DNA of 64,000 bases from Plantibacter sp. PA-3-X8 (GTDB lineage Bacteria > Actinomycetota > Actinomycetes > Actinomycetales > Microbacteriaceae): NCBI RefSeq assembly GCF_003856975.1, contig NZ_CP033107.1:124001-188000 (forward strand), read 5' to 3'. Position 1 is the stretch's first letter. Each line of letters starts with the position of its first letter. The notes below the pieces were generated by a model. It was not told where the DNA came from, did no database searches, and worked only from the letters and a program-made list of their open reading frames with translations. The translations under genes and the position numbers were made by a program. Of the stretch, positions 18,569-26,594 are shown in pieces.

Positions 18569-18574
18569 TAAGCT
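18569..18574 (+). promoter_or_regulatory. -10 element of aspS, leaderless start
   Basis: TAAGCT ends 6 bases before the GTG start at 18581. The divergent histidine phosphatase gene has TACACT at 18502-18507 in the same geometry. Confidence 0.5.
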
Positions 18575-18580
18575 GTCGGG

Positions 18581-19921
18581 GTGAGTGAACGCGTCGTTGT
18601 GAAGAACCTGGCCGCCCTGTCCGACGGTCCCGTCACCGTCTCCGGATGGGTCGAGACCGTCCGCGATCAGAAGAAGGTGCAGTTCGTCGTCCTCCGCGAC
18701 GAGAGCGGCGCCGTCCAGCTGGTGAACCCGGCTGTCCGCGAGGTCGACCCGGAGGTCGAGGGCTCCGCCGAGCGCCTCACCACCACCGAGGCCATCTCCG
18801 CCCTCGCGCACGGCTCCTTCATCACCGTCACCGGCGAGCTCAAGCACGACGAGCGCGTCAAGCTCGGCGGCATCGAGGTCAAGGTCGCCACGCTCGAGGT
18901 CGTCACCGCCGCCAACCCCGAGACGCCGATCGCTGCGGACTCCTCGCTCGACAAGCGGCTCGACTGGCGCTTCCTCGACCTGCGCCAGCCGAAGCAGGCC
19001 CTGATCTTCCGCATCCAGACGACGTTCGAGCACGCACTGCGTCAGTACTGGATCGACAACGACTTCATCGAGATCCACACCCCGAAGCTCATGGCGAGCG
19101 CGAGCGAGTCGCGCGCCGAGCTCTTCGAGGTCGACTACTTCGAGGGCAAGGCGTACCTCGCGCAGTCCCCGCAGTTCTTCAAGCAGATGGCGCAGTCCGC
19201 CGGCTTCGGCAAGGTGTTCGAGGTCGGACCCGCATTCCGTGCCGACCCGTCGTTCACCAGCCGACACGCGACGGAGTTCACGAGCGTCGACGCCGAGATC
19301 AGCTGGATCGAGTCCCACGAGGACGTCATGCAGCTGCACGAGGAGCTCCTCGTCGCCGGCTTCACGGCGGTCAAGGAGAAGCACGGCGAGCAGATCTCCG
19401 AGCTCTTCGGCATCGAGCTCGAGGTCCCGTCGCGTCCGTTCCCGCGCATCCCGCTGGCCGAGGCCAAGCGTATCGTCGCCGAGCGCGGCTACGAGATCCC
19501 CCGCGCCGACGACGACATGGACCCCGAGGGCGAGCGTCAGATCGCGGCCTACGTCAAGGAGACCTTCGGTCACGACTTCGTCTTCCTGACCGACTACGCG
19601 TCGAGCATCCGGCCGTTCTACCACATGCGCAACGCCGAGGACGGCTCGCTCACCAACAGCTACGACCTCATCTACAACGGCGTCGAGATCTCCACGGGCG
19701 CGCAGCGCGAGCACCGGGTCGACGTCCTCGTCGAGCAGGCCAAGGAGAAGGGCCTGGAGCCCGAGGAACTCGAGTTCTACCTCGACTTCTTCCGCTACGG
19801 CGTCCCGGCGCACGGCGGCTTCGGCATGGGCCTCGCCCGCGTGCTCATGCTCATGCTGCACGAGACCTCCATCCGCGAGGTCACCTACCTGTTCCGCGGC
19901 CCGACCCGCCTCGCCCCGTAA
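18581..19921 (+). CDS. aspS: Aspartate--tRNA(Asp/Asn) ligase, archaeal-type
   Basis: Class IIb aminoacyl-tRNA synthetase of 446 residues. This is about 140 residues shorter than the usual bacterial AspRS because the GAD insertion domain is missing, as in archaeal-type enzymes. An N-terminal OB-fold binds the anticodon (VSGWVETVRDQKKVQFVVLRD). Motif 2 is visible in FRADPSFTSRHATEFTSVDAE and motif 3 in GFGMGLARVLM. Such enzymes are often non-discriminating and also charge tRNA-Asn for later amidation by GatCAB; that is inference here. The GTG start has a -10-like TAAGCT 6 bases upstream. Confidence 0.93.
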   Translation: MSERVVVKNLAALSDGPVTVSGWVETVRDQKKVQFVVLRDESGAVQLVNPAVREVDPEVEGSAERLTTTEAISALAHGSFITVTGELKHDERVKLGGIEVKVATLEVVTAANPETPIAADSSLDKRLDWRFLDLRQPKQALIFRIQTTFEHALRQYWIDNDFIEIHTPKLMASASESRAELFEVDYFEGKAYLAQSPQFFKQMAQSAGFGKVFEVGPAFRADPSFTSRHATEFTSVDAEISWIESHEDVMQLHEELLVAGFTAVKEKHGEQISELFGIELEVPSRPFPRIPLAEAKRIVAERGYEIPRADDDMDPEGERQIAAYVKETFGHDFVFLTDYASSIRPFYHMRNAEDGSLTNSYDLIYNGVEISTGAQREHRVDVLVEQAKEKGLEPEELEFYLDFFRYGVPAHGGFGMGLARVLMLMLHETSIREVTYLFRGPTRLAP

Positions 19922-19939
19922 CCCCGCAAGAAGGACGCC

Positions 19940-20392
19940 ATGCAGATCGTCATCCTGTACGGGACCGAATCCGGCAACGCCGAACGCCTCGCCGGCGACA
20001 TCGGCAAGGCCATCGGCTCGCAGCACCAGTGGCGCGTCGCCGACCTCGGCGACGTCGACCCGGCGGAGCTGTCGACCGACGAGATCCACATCTTCATCAC
20101 GTCGACGTACGGCGACGGCCTCCTCGGTGAGACCGGCCAGATCTTCTACGAGGCGCTCGAGGAGTCCGACGTCGAGCTCGACGGGCTCCGGTACGCCATC
20201 TTCGGGCTGGGCGACAGCAGCTACGAGGACACGTACAACCAGGGCAGCTCGCTGCTCGACGCCATCCTCACCGAGCACGGCGCGACCCGCTTCGGCGAGT
20301 TCGGTCTGCACGACGACGGCGGGTTCGAGCGCAAGAAGGACGTCGCGCTCGCCTGGCTGCCCGGCGTGCTCGCCGCAGCAGAACAGCTCTGA
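19940..20392 (+). CDS. Flavodoxin (MioC-like)
   Basis: Small FMN-binding electron carrier of 150 residues. The phosphate loop is LYGTESGNAERLA at the N-terminus, and the isoalloxazine-binding loops are TSTYGDGLLGE and FGLGDSSYEDTYNQG. It lies 18 bases after aspS, with AAGAAGGA before the ATG as ribosome binding site, so it is probably cotranscribed. The redox partner is not apparent. Confidence 0.9.
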   Translation: MQIVILYGTESGNAERLAGDIGKAIGSQHQWRVADLGDVDPAELSTDEIHIFITSTYGDGLLGETGQIFYEALEESDVELDGLRYAIFGLGDSSYEDTYNQGSSLLDAILTEHGATRFGEFGLHDDGGFERKKDVALAWLPGVLAAAEQL

Positions 20393-20481
20393 CCACCGCT
20401 CTGGTGCGTGCCAGGACGCGACGGTAGCCTGACTCGCACCGGCCGTGCGGCGTCCTCGCACGTGAGCGAGGGGTGAGCCAG

Positions 20482-21258
20482 ATGAACGCGACCGCCGGAT
20501 CCGTGGTCCTGCGCCTTCGTGCGGCGGGGTGCGTCTTCGCCGAGGACGAGGCGGCGCTGCTCCTCGCCGAGTCGGATGATCCGGATCGACTCGAACGGAT
20601 GGTCGCGGCACGGGTCGCCGGCCGGCCGCTCGAACACGTCCTCGGCTGGGTCGCGTTCCGAGGACGCCGGGTCGTCGTCGAGGACGGGGTCTTCGTGCCG
20701 CGGCGACGGACCGAGCTCCTGGTCGACGCCGCCCTCCCGCGCCTCCGGAACGGTTCGGTGGTCGTCGAGCTCTGCTGTGGTGCCGCGGCCGTCGGGAGTG
20801 CCCTCCTCACCGAGGCACCCGGCCCGATCGACGTCTGGGCGTCGGACATCGACCTCGCCGCGGTGGAGTGCGCACGGCGCAACCTCGAGCCACTCGGTGG
20901 GCATGCCCTGCCCGGAGACCTGTTCGACGGGCTGCCCCGGTCGCTCGCGGGGCGCGTCGACCTCCTGCTCGCGAACGCACCCTACGTCCCGACAGCGTCG
21001 ATGGCGACGATGCCCCCGGAGGCTCGGGAGCACGAGGCCGTGATCGCGCTCGACGGCGGTGCCGACGGGCTCGACGTGCAGCGTCGGATCATCGCGCAGG
21101 CCCCGGACTGGCTCGCGCCGACCGGTTCCCTCCTGATCGAGACGAGCGAACGTCAGGCCCCCGAGACCGCCGCGCTGATGCGGGCGGCGGGCCTCACGGC
21201 GTCGATCGTCCGCGAGGACGAACTCGACGGCACCGTCGCCGTCGGCGTCATGGCCTGA
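20482..21258 (+). CDS. Putative protein-(glutamine-N5) methyltransferase, PrmC-related
   Basis: SAM-dependent methyltransferase of 258 residues. The N-terminal helical region resembles PrmC (RPLEHVLGWVAFRGRRVVVEDGVFVPRRRTELLV). The SAM-binding site is VVELCCGAAAVGSALL. The substrate motif is NAPY rather than the NPPY of PrmC/HemK, which points to the related family of unknown substrate. The ATG at 20482 is chosen because GAGGGG precedes it by 8 bases; a GTG at 20473 is possible but has no spacing for a ribosome binding site. Confidence 0.85.
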   Translation: MNATAGSVVLRLRAAGCVFAEDEAALLLAESDDPDRLERMVAARVAGRPLEHVLGWVAFRGRRVVVEDGVFVPRRRTELLVDAALPRLRNGSVVVELCCGAAAVGSALLTEAPGPIDVWASDIDLAAVECARRNLEPLGGHALPGDLFDGLPRSLAGRVDLLLANAPYVPTASMATMPPEAREHEAVIALDGGADGLDVQRRIIAQAPDWLAPTGSLLIETSERQAPETAALMRAAGLTASIVREDELDGTVAVGVMA

Positions 21259-21276
21259 GCCCTGCGGGTGCCGGGC

Positions 21277-21585
21277 TCAGTCGAGTTGGAAGTCGACCGC
21301 GGAGCGCTCGACGACGAGCTGACGGACGATCTGCACCACGCGGACGTGCTCCGGGTGGATCTGGTAGCGCTCCAGGGCTTCGAGGCTCGGGTAGTCGCCG
21401 ACCAGCACGACGTCCCAGTTGCTCTCGGGGTAGGCGATGTTGCGTCCGACCTGGAGGTGCTCGATGTCGTCCGGCATGAACCCGGCGAGTGCCTCGAGTT
21501 CGGACTGCATGGTGGCGAACGCAGCGTCGCGCTCGGCGTCGTCCGTTGCTGCCAGCTTCCAACTGACGATGTGGCGGATGGTCAC
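21277..21585 (-). CDS. Dabb-family (stress-responsive A/B barrel) protein
   Basis: Protein of 102 residues matching the dimeric alpha-beta barrel (Dabb) family. The N-terminal strand is IRHIVSWKL, the middle GRNIAYPESNWDVVLVGDYPSLEALERYQIHPEH, ending in a VVERSAVDFQ strand. Members act as small stress proteins or cyclases; no specific role can be assigned. The start is GTG without a clear ribosome binding site. It lies downstream of the glutaredoxin-like gene on the same strand. Confidence 0.85.
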   Translation of the reverse strand: MTIRHIVSWKLAATDDAERDAAFATMQSELEALAGFMPDDIEHLQVGRNIAYPESNWDVVLVGDYPSLEALERYQIHPEHVRVVQIVRQLVVERSAVDFQLD

Positions 21586-21625
21586 TGGGCCCCCAAGGGT
21601 CGATGTGGATGGATGGACGTGCGGA

Positions 21626-21886
21626 TCACTCGGCGAGCAACGCGGACCGCAGGCGGTCGGGGTCGATGCGCCAGTAGTTGTGGACCCTACCGTCGATGAG
21701 GACGACGGGGATCTCCTCCCAGTGGCGGTCGTGGAGCGCGGGATCGTCGAGGATCGAGAGCTCCTCGCGTTCGATCGTCGGGCCGTCGGACGGGAGGCCT
21801 GCGACCACCTCGTCGATCACGGCGCGGGCGTCGTCGCAGAGGTGACAGCCGGGCTTTCCGATGAGCGTGACGTGCAGAGTGGACAC
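21626..21886 (-). CDS. Glutaredoxin-like protein
   Basis: Thioredoxin-fold protein of 86 residues with the redox motif GKPGCHLCDDAR near residue 14 and the cis-proline EEIPVVLIDG. The GTG at 21886 has TACAGT (21894-21899) 7 bases upstream, compatible with a leaderless mRNA. An extended anti-SD match AGGAGGTG overlaps this GTG and would fit a CTG at 21877; a TTG at 21928 is a third option. The start is therefore uncertain, the gene is not. Confidence 0.85.
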   Translation of the reverse strand: MSTLHVTLIGKPGCHLCDDARAVIDEVVAGLPSDGPTIEREELSILDDPALHDRHWEEIPVVLIDGRVHNYWRIDPDRLRSALLAE

Positions 21887-22078
21887 CTCCTCAACTGTAC
21901 GGGGTGCCCGAGGTCGGAGCACGTCCAAGGAACCGACACGTGTGGTGTTTCACCGAGACATCTGACACGATGCCGGAATGATGATGCCGATGAACCCAAG
22001 GTTGAGAACCATGCGTGTCGAATCCACCGGGCTCAGACACTCTGGCATGCGCCGGTCGAGGTCCGTTGTCATTGTGTG

Positions 22079-22378
22079 ATGCCTACACATTCGGAAGCCG
22101 CGACGATCCTCGGCGAGCGGCTGCGTGCCGCGCGCAACGAGCGACAGCTGACCCTCGAGGACCTGGGCGTGCTGGCCGGGATGCACTGGACGAACATCGG
22201 CAAGATCGAGCGAGGGCAGGTGCACCCGAGCGTGGAGACGCTCGTCCGGCTGAGTACCGCGCTCGACCTCGACCCGGCCCCGTTCATCACGGGCCTCAAC
22301 GCCGACATGTACCCGGGGCGGGCGCACAAGCTGACGGCACGCGATCTGCTGGCCGCTCGCCGCGACCAGGAACGCTGA
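22079..22378 (+). CDS. XRE-family transcriptional regulator
   Basis: Small DNA-binding protein of 99 residues made almost only of a Cro/CI-type helix-turn-helix (about 10-68): GERLRAARNERQLTLEDLG, LAGMHWTNIGKIERGQVHPSVETLVRLSTALD. The C-terminal tail is short and basic. No ribosome binding site precedes the ATG. The target is unknown; it is convergent with the hypothetical gene at 22421. Confidence 0.85.
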   Translation: MPTHSEAATILGERLRAARNERQLTLEDLGVLAGMHWTNIGKIERGQVHPSVETLVRLSTALDLDPAPFITGLNADMYPGRAHKLTARDLLAARRDQER

Positions 22379-22420
22379 CCCGCCCGCCGGAGACCACTCC
22401 GCTCCACCCGCCGGCGCCCA

Positions 22421-22729
22421 TCAGAAGGTGACCCGCCAGAGGTACTGGTGACCACCGGGACGGAACCAGGACACCTGCACACTGGTCGCGCGGGCCAGCT
22501 CGGTGCCCAACACCTCGAACTCCAGGGCGCTCCCCGGCGTCAGGCGACACGGTTCCAGTGGAGCGAGGAGTCCGGGTCCGATCAGGCGCAGCACGACCCA
22601 GTGGACGGCTTCGTCACCGACGTTCCGGAGTCGATAGCGAGGTGCGTCGTCTCGTTCGACGACGAACGGCACCCGGTACGCGAGCTCGCGTCGGTTGCGG
22701 TGGACGGTTGGCGGGAGATCGCGGGTCAT
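22421..22729 (-). CDS. Hypothetical protein
   Basis: Protein of 102 residues that I do not recognise. It looks like a small beta-rich domain (YRLRNVGDEAVHWVVLRLIGPGLL, then SVQVSWFRPGGHQYLWRVTF), reminiscent of an immunoglobulin-like fold. It has no signal peptide or membrane segment. Its reality is supported by TAGGTT at 22736-22741, 6 bases before the ATG, the same geometry as at clearly real genes in this window. Confidence 0.62.
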   Translation of the reverse strand: MTRDLPPTVHRNRRELAYRVPFVVERDDAPRYRLRNVGDEAVHWVVLRLIGPGLLAPLEPCRLTPGSALEFEVLGTELARATSVQVSWFRPGGHQYLWRVTF

Positions 22730-22899
22730 GCGACGAACCTACGAAGGACCGCCGACGATCTCGGGGCGACGGACCGCGTGCCGCGACGCGCTGTGGATCA
22801 GTCCCGTCCGACCTCGCCTGTGGAGGAACCTCGACGCCGCTCGACCCGCGGAGACCACCCTGACCGACCGACGAGACGGATCACCTCGACAACGCCAGA

Positions 22900-22928
22900 A
22901 AGCGCCGTACCCCAATGGGCAGGCGCTT
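22900..22928 (-). terminator. Probable terminator of the bS22 transcript
   Basis: Inverted repeat AAGCGCC / GGCGCTT with a nested CCC/GGG pair inside, 45 bases past the bS22 stop codon. The 244-base gap up to 22972 holds no other recognised feature except a small GCTCC/GGAGC hairpin right after the stop codon. Confidence 0.45.
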
Positions 22929-22972
22929 CCGGTGGACGAAGAGTCGTCAGGCGCTCCGAACGGAGCAGCCGG

Positions 22973-23071
22973 CTACTTCTTGTTGCGGCGCTGGTGACGG
23001 GTCTTGCGAAGCAGCTTGCGGTGCTTCTTCTTCGCCATACGCTTGCGGCGCTTCTTGATAACAGAACCCAC
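22973..23071 (-). CDS. Ribosomal protein bS22 (AURKAIP1/COX24-domain peptide)
   Basis: Very small, highly basic protein of 32 residues, beginning MGSVIKKRRKRMAKKKHR and ending RRNKK. It matches the mycobacterial 33-residue ribosomal protein bS22, which sits near the decoding region of the small subunit. The start is GTG with GAGG 8 bases upstream. A BldC gene lies just upstream on the same strand, as in mycobacteria. Lys/Arg make up more than half of the residues. Confidence 0.9.
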   Translation of the reverse strand: MGSVIKKRRKRMAKKKHRKLLRKTRHQRRNKK

Positions 23072-23124
23072 GGATTTACCTCACAGAATTGGGGGGCTTG
23101 GCCGCAGGGATCGCGACCGAAGAG

Positions 23125-23146
23125 AACAAGTCTTGTTGCCAGTCTA
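23125..23146 (-). promoter_or_regulatory. Promoter of bS22 with palindrome at the expected transcription start
   Basis: TAGACT (minus strand, 23141-23146) is a good -10 element. Just downstream lies a perfect 13-base palindrome, AACAAG-T-CTTGTT (23125-23137), at the expected 5' end of the message. The implied leader is about 60 bases, unlike the leaderless neighbours. Confidence 0.4.
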
Positions 23147-23210
23147 GCCGATTGCAGCGCGCGTCGTTCACACGCCGTACGCCTGCAGGCTGCTAGGAGC
23201 GGGAAACGCC

Positions 23211-23405
23211 TCAGCCGACGTCGGCGACCGGGCGCTGCCGGACGGCTTCGACGGCGGTCTCCGGCACTCGGAACGACTTCCCGAACCGGATTGCCGGGAG
23301 CTCCCCCGAATGCACCAGGCGATACACGGTCATCTTGGACACCCGCATCATCTCGGCGACTTCGGCCACAGTGAGGAAGCGGACGTCAGCAGTGTCCTGC
23401 GTCAT
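23211..23405 (-). CDS. bldC: BldC-like MerR/excisionase-type DNA-binding protein
   Basis: Small winged-helix DNA-binding protein of 64 residues (FLTVAEVAEMMRVSKMTVYRLVHSGELPAIRFGKSFRVPE), matching actinobacterial BldC, which binds direct repeats cooperatively. The ATG at 23405 has a strong ribosome binding site (AGGAGGGG, 4 bases upstream). The longer open frame to 23468 lacks one. The adjacent bS22 gene reproduces the mycobacterial Rv0500A-Rv0500B order. Confidence 0.88.
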   Translation of the reverse strand: MTQDTADVRFLTVAEVAEMMRVSKMTVYRLVHSGELPAIRFGKSFRVPETAVEAVRQRPVADVG

Positions 23406-23531
23406 CGAACCCCTCCTGCGCCTCTGGAAACCCGCTTGAACGGCGCCCCGAGGACCGGAACGCCGCATGGCAACTCTAGAGGGCCCACGCCCGCCCTGTA
23501 CATCCCCTGTGTGAACGGTATGGGGGCCGGG

Positions 23532-23936
23532 CTACGGGCGGAGCTTCTTCGTGACCGACTGCACCGCGTGGGTCACGTCCGCAGCGACCTTGCCGACCGA
23601 TCCGGCGACCGCCTTGGCCTGGTCCGGGAGTGACAGCGCCGCGAAATCGACACCGTCGTCCTGGTAGTCGACGCTGAGGAACGGGATGAGCCAGTCCTCC
23701 ACGTCCTCGAGCGGCGCCGAGTCCAGGCTGTAGTAGCGGTGCTGGCCCTCCTCGCGCACCTCCACGAGCTCTGCTTCGCGCAGGACCTTGAGGTGCTTGG
23801 ACACCGTCGGCTGGCTGAGGCCGAGCTGCGCGACGATCTCGGAGACGCTCGTCCCGGTGCCACCGTGCCGTTCGAGCAGCAGCGCGAGGATGTCCCGCCT
23901 GGTGGTGTCAGCGATCACGTCGAAAATGTCGGCCAT
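23532..23936 (-). CDS. ArsR-family transcriptional regulator
   Basis: Winged-helix repressor-like protein of 134 residues. The HTH spans about 5-85 (IFDVIADTTRRDILALL, VSEIVAQLGLSQPTVSKHLKVLREAELVEVREEGQHRYYSLD). The C-terminal 45 residues are an amphipathic, Ala/Val-rich tail. No clear metal-binding cysteine pair is seen. The ATG follows TATCGT (23943-23948) by 6 bases. It is divergent from the TrkH/TrkA operon, so it may respond to a cell-envelope or ion signal, but no target site was identified. Confidence 0.87.
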   Translation of the reverse strand: MADIFDVIADTTRRDILALLLERHGGTGTSVSEIVAQLGLSQPTVSKHLKVLREAELVEVREEGQHRYYSLDSAPLEDVEDWLIPFLSVDYQDDGVDFAALSLPDQAKAVAGSVGKVAADVTHAVQSVTKKLRP

Positions 23937-24008
23937 GCTCCAACGATAGTGATGGAGCGCACGGAGTACCATTGCCTCCGGCGCAGTCCTGAGGTGTTGA
24001 GGGGTCAG

Positions 24009-25451
24009 ATGAGCGGCAATGCCATGGGGCGTCGTCCCTCGATCACCGTCCGTCACGGACTCGCGAGGGTCAGGGAGGCCGTCAGCGACTTCGCCGCGAA
24101 GTCGACCTCGCGGTTCGCCATCCTCGTGTTCAGCTTCCTGATCTTCGTCTTCACGATGCTGTTCTCGCTCCCCATCGCGAGCGCCGACCGCCAGGTGACT
24201 CCGATCGCCGACGCCCTCTTCACCGCCGTCTCCGTCATCTGCGTCACCGGGCTCTCGACCGTCGACATGGCCACGCACTGGTCGCTCTTCGGCCACGTGC
24301 TCGTGTTCATCGGCGTCCAGATCGGCGCGCTCGGCGTCCTGACCCTGGCCTCGATCCTCGGGTTCGTGATCGCGCGACGACTCGGGCTCCGCCAGAAGCT
24401 CATGGCGGCGAGCGACACGAACCCCCTGCGGTCGCACCACGGCCCCGTCGCCGAGGGTCAGGCGGTCCGCCTCGGGGAGATCGGCAACCTGCTCGTCACC
24501 GTCGCCGTCAGCGCCCTCGTGATCGAGGCGGCCCTGGCGATCCTGCTCTTCCCGCGCATGCTGCTCGACGGCATCAACCCCTGGGACGCCGCCTGGAACA
24601 GCGTCTACTACGCGGCCATGGCCTTCACCAACACCGGCTTCACGCCGAACGCCGAGGGGCTCGCGGCCTTCGAGAACGACTACTGGTTCCTCAGCATCCT
24701 CATGCTCGGGGTCTTCCTCGGCAGCATCGGCTTCCCGGTCATCTACGCCCTGAGCCGGAACTTCCGTCGACCGAGCCGTTGGTCGCTGCACGTCAAGCTC
24801 ACGCTCGTCACGACGATCATCCTGTTCTTCGCCGGGGCGCTCGCCTTCATCCTGCTCGAGTTCAACAACCCCGAGACCTGGAACAAGTGGAACCTCTGGG
24901 ACACGATCTTCCAAGGGTTCTTCCTGTCGGCCATGACGCGGTCGGGCGGCTTCTCCACCGTGGACATCGGCGACCTCAACGGCTCGACCCTGCTCGTCGC
25001 CGACATGCTCATGTTCATCGGCGGTGGCTCCGCCTCGACCGCCGGCGGGATCAAGGTCACGACGCTCGCCGTCCTGTTCCTGGCGGCGTTCGCCGAGGCC
25101 CGGGGCCGCGAGGGCGTGGAGGTCTTCCGCCGCCGGATCCCGCAGGACGTGCTCCGCGTCGCGGTGAGCGTCGTCCTCTGGGGTGCGACGATCGTCGCCC
25201 TGTCGACGATCGTCATCCTGCAGATGACGAAGGCTCCGCTCGACCACGTGCTGTTCGACGTCATCTCCGCCTTCGCGACCGTGGGGCTGAGCACCGGCCT
25301 CGTCGCGGACCTGCCCGACGCCGGGGTGTACGTCCTCGCCGTCACCATGTTCCTGGGCCGCGTTGGTACAGTGACACTCGCTGCAGCCGTGGCCGCGAGT
25401 CAGAGCGGCCAGCTGTTCAAACGACCCGAAGAGAGGCCCATCGTTGGTTGA
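24009..25451 (+). CDS. TrkH/KtrB-type potassium channel subunit
   Basis: Membrane potassium uptake protein of 480 residues with the four M1-P-M2 repeats of the TrkH/KtrB family. The selectivity-filter loops are recognisable as VICVTGLST, AFTNTGFTPNA, MTRSGGFSTVD and FATVGLSTG. GAGGGG lies 4 bases before the ATG. The gene overlaps the start of the TrkA-type gene by 8 bases, so the channel and its gating protein are made together. Confidence 0.93.
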   Translation: MSGNAMGRRPSITVRHGLARVREAVSDFAAKSTSRFAILVFSFLIFVFTMLFSLPIASADRQVTPIADALFTAVSVICVTGLSTVDMATHWSLFGHVLVFIGVQIGALGVLTLASILGFVIARRLGLRQKLMAASDTNPLRSHHGPVAEGQAVRLGEIGNLLVTVAVSALVIEAALAILLFPRMLLDGINPWDAAWNSVYYAAMAFTNTGFTPNAEGLAAFENDYWFLSILMLGVFLGSIGFPVIYALSRNFRRPSRWSLHVKLTLVTTIILFFAGALAFILLEFNNPETWNKWNLWDTIFQGFFLSAMTRSGGFSTVDIGDLNGSTLLVADMLMFIGGGSASTAGGIKVTTLAVLFLAAFAEARGREGVEVFRRRIPQDVLRVAVSVVLWGATIVALSTIVILQMTKAPLDHVLFDVISAFATVGLSTGLVADLPDAGVYVLAVTMFLGRVGTVTLAAAVAASQSGQLFKRPEERPIVG

Positions 25452-26115
25452 CCGCATCAAGCACGACGCCCCGGTCCTCGTCATCGGACTCGGTCGGTTC
25501 GGTGCGGCCTGCGCCGGCGAACTCGACCGACTCGACCGCGAGGTGCTCGCGATCGACGACAACTCCGACCTCGTGCAGAAGTGGTCCGACCGGGTCACGC
25601 ACACCGTGCAGGCCGACGCGAAGAACATCGAGGCGCTCCGGCAGATCGGCGCGCAGGACTTCTCGGTCGCGGTCGTCGCGGTCGGATCCTCCATCGAGGC
25701 GAGCGTGCTCATCACCGCAAACCTCGTCGACCTCAAGATCCCGCAGATCTGGGCCAAGGCCGTCTCGCAGTCGCACGGCAAGATCCTCGCCCGAGTGGGG
25801 GCGAGCCACGTCATCTACCCCGAGCGCGAGGCCGGCGAACGCGTCGCCCACCTCGTGTCGGGCCGCATGCTCGACTTCATCCAGTTCGACGACGACTTCG
25901 CGCTCGTCAAGATGTACCCGCCGAAGCCCATCCGCGGGCTGAACCTGACGGAATCGGGCGTCCGGACGAAGTACCGGATCACGGTCGTCGGGGTGAAGTC
26001 TCCGGGGAAGCCCTTCACCTACGCGACCGCCGACACCGTCGTGTCGAACCACGACCTCATCATCGTCTCCGGCACCTCGGCCGACATCGAACGCTTCGCC
26101 TCACTCGAGGGCTGA
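25444..26115 (+). CDS. TrkA/KtrA-type potassium uptake regulatory subunit
   Basis: Cytosolic gating subunit of 223 residues. An N-terminal RCK/TrkA_N Rossmann domain (VLVIGLGRFGAACAGELDRL, then VLAIDDN) binds nucleotide. A TrkA_C domain follows from about residue 140 (IRGLNLTESGVRTKYRITVVGVK). The start is TTG at 25444, overlapping the stop of the channel gene; GAGAGG precedes it. Its single RCK module is like KtrA rather than the duplicated E. coli TrkA. Confidence 0.93.
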   Translation: MVDRIKHDAPVLVIGLGRFGAACAGELDRLDREVLAIDDNSDLVQKWSDRVTHTVQADAKNIEALRQIGAQDFSVAVVAVGSSIEASVLITANLVDLKIPQIWAKAVSQSHGKILARVGASHVIYPEREAGERVAHLVSGRMLDFIQFDDDFALVKMYPPKPIRGLNLTESGVRTKYRITVVGVKSPGKPFTYATADTVVSNHDLIIVSGTSADIERFASLEG

Positions 26116-26119
26116 CGCC

Positions 26120-26578
26120 TCAGGCGAGCCGGCGCGCGTAGCACCGCGACAGGGGTTCGTCGACGTACGGCCCGAAGGCGGGGATCGGCGCATACCCCTC
26201 GCGCTCGTAGAACCGCATCGCGTCGGGTTGCGCCGTTCCCGTCTCGAGGAGCAGCTCCTCGACGCCCAGCGACCTCGCCTCGTCCTCGAGCGCTCGGAGC
26301 ACGGCGACGGCGACGCCGGTCCCCCGGGCCGCCGGCGCGACGTACATGCGCTTGACCTCCGCACGGTGCTCGGCGAGGAGTCGGAGTGCGCCGCAGCCGA
26401 GCGCCGTCCCCGCGGCATCGGTTGCCACGAGGAAGACCGCGATGTCGTCGCCCGACGGGGGCGTTCCCGGCTCGTGGTCGTCGCTGCCGTATCGGGCGTC
26501 GAGCTCGGTCCGCTGCGCTCGACGCAACCGTGCTCCGACCTCGTCCGTCCAGTCCATCCGGCCGATCGTGATGGTCAT
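26120..26578 (-). CDS. GNAT-family N-acetyltransferase
   Basis: Acetyl-CoA-dependent transferase of 152 residues. The acetyl-CoA binding region is EVKRMYVAPAARGTGVAVAVLRALEDEA (motif A), followed by LLLETGTAQPDAMRFYEREGY (motif B). The substrate is unknown. The ATG at 26578 has AAGGAG 6 bases upstream. It is divergent from the TetR gene and shares its operator region, so it is probably a target of that regulator. Confidence 0.87.
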   Translation of the reverse strand: MTITIGRMDWTDEVGARLRRAQRTELDARYGSDDHEPGTPPSGDDIAVFLVATDAAGTALGCGALRLLAEHRAEVKRMYVAPAARGTGVAVAVLRALEDEARSLGVEELLLETGTAQPDAMRFYEREGYAPIPAFGPYVDEPLSRCYARRLA

Positions 26579-26594
26579 CCCGCGCTCCTTCATT

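Noticed and set aside
18350..20611. 753-residue minus-strand ORF opposite aspS
   Set aside because: Val/Leu/Asp/Glu-rich antisense translation of aspS and flavodoxin genes, with no recognisable domain.
23532..25814. Long minus-strand ORF extending the ArsR gene over trkH
   Set aside because: The extension is antisense to the potassium transporter; ArsR starts naturally at 23936 with a promoter element next to it.
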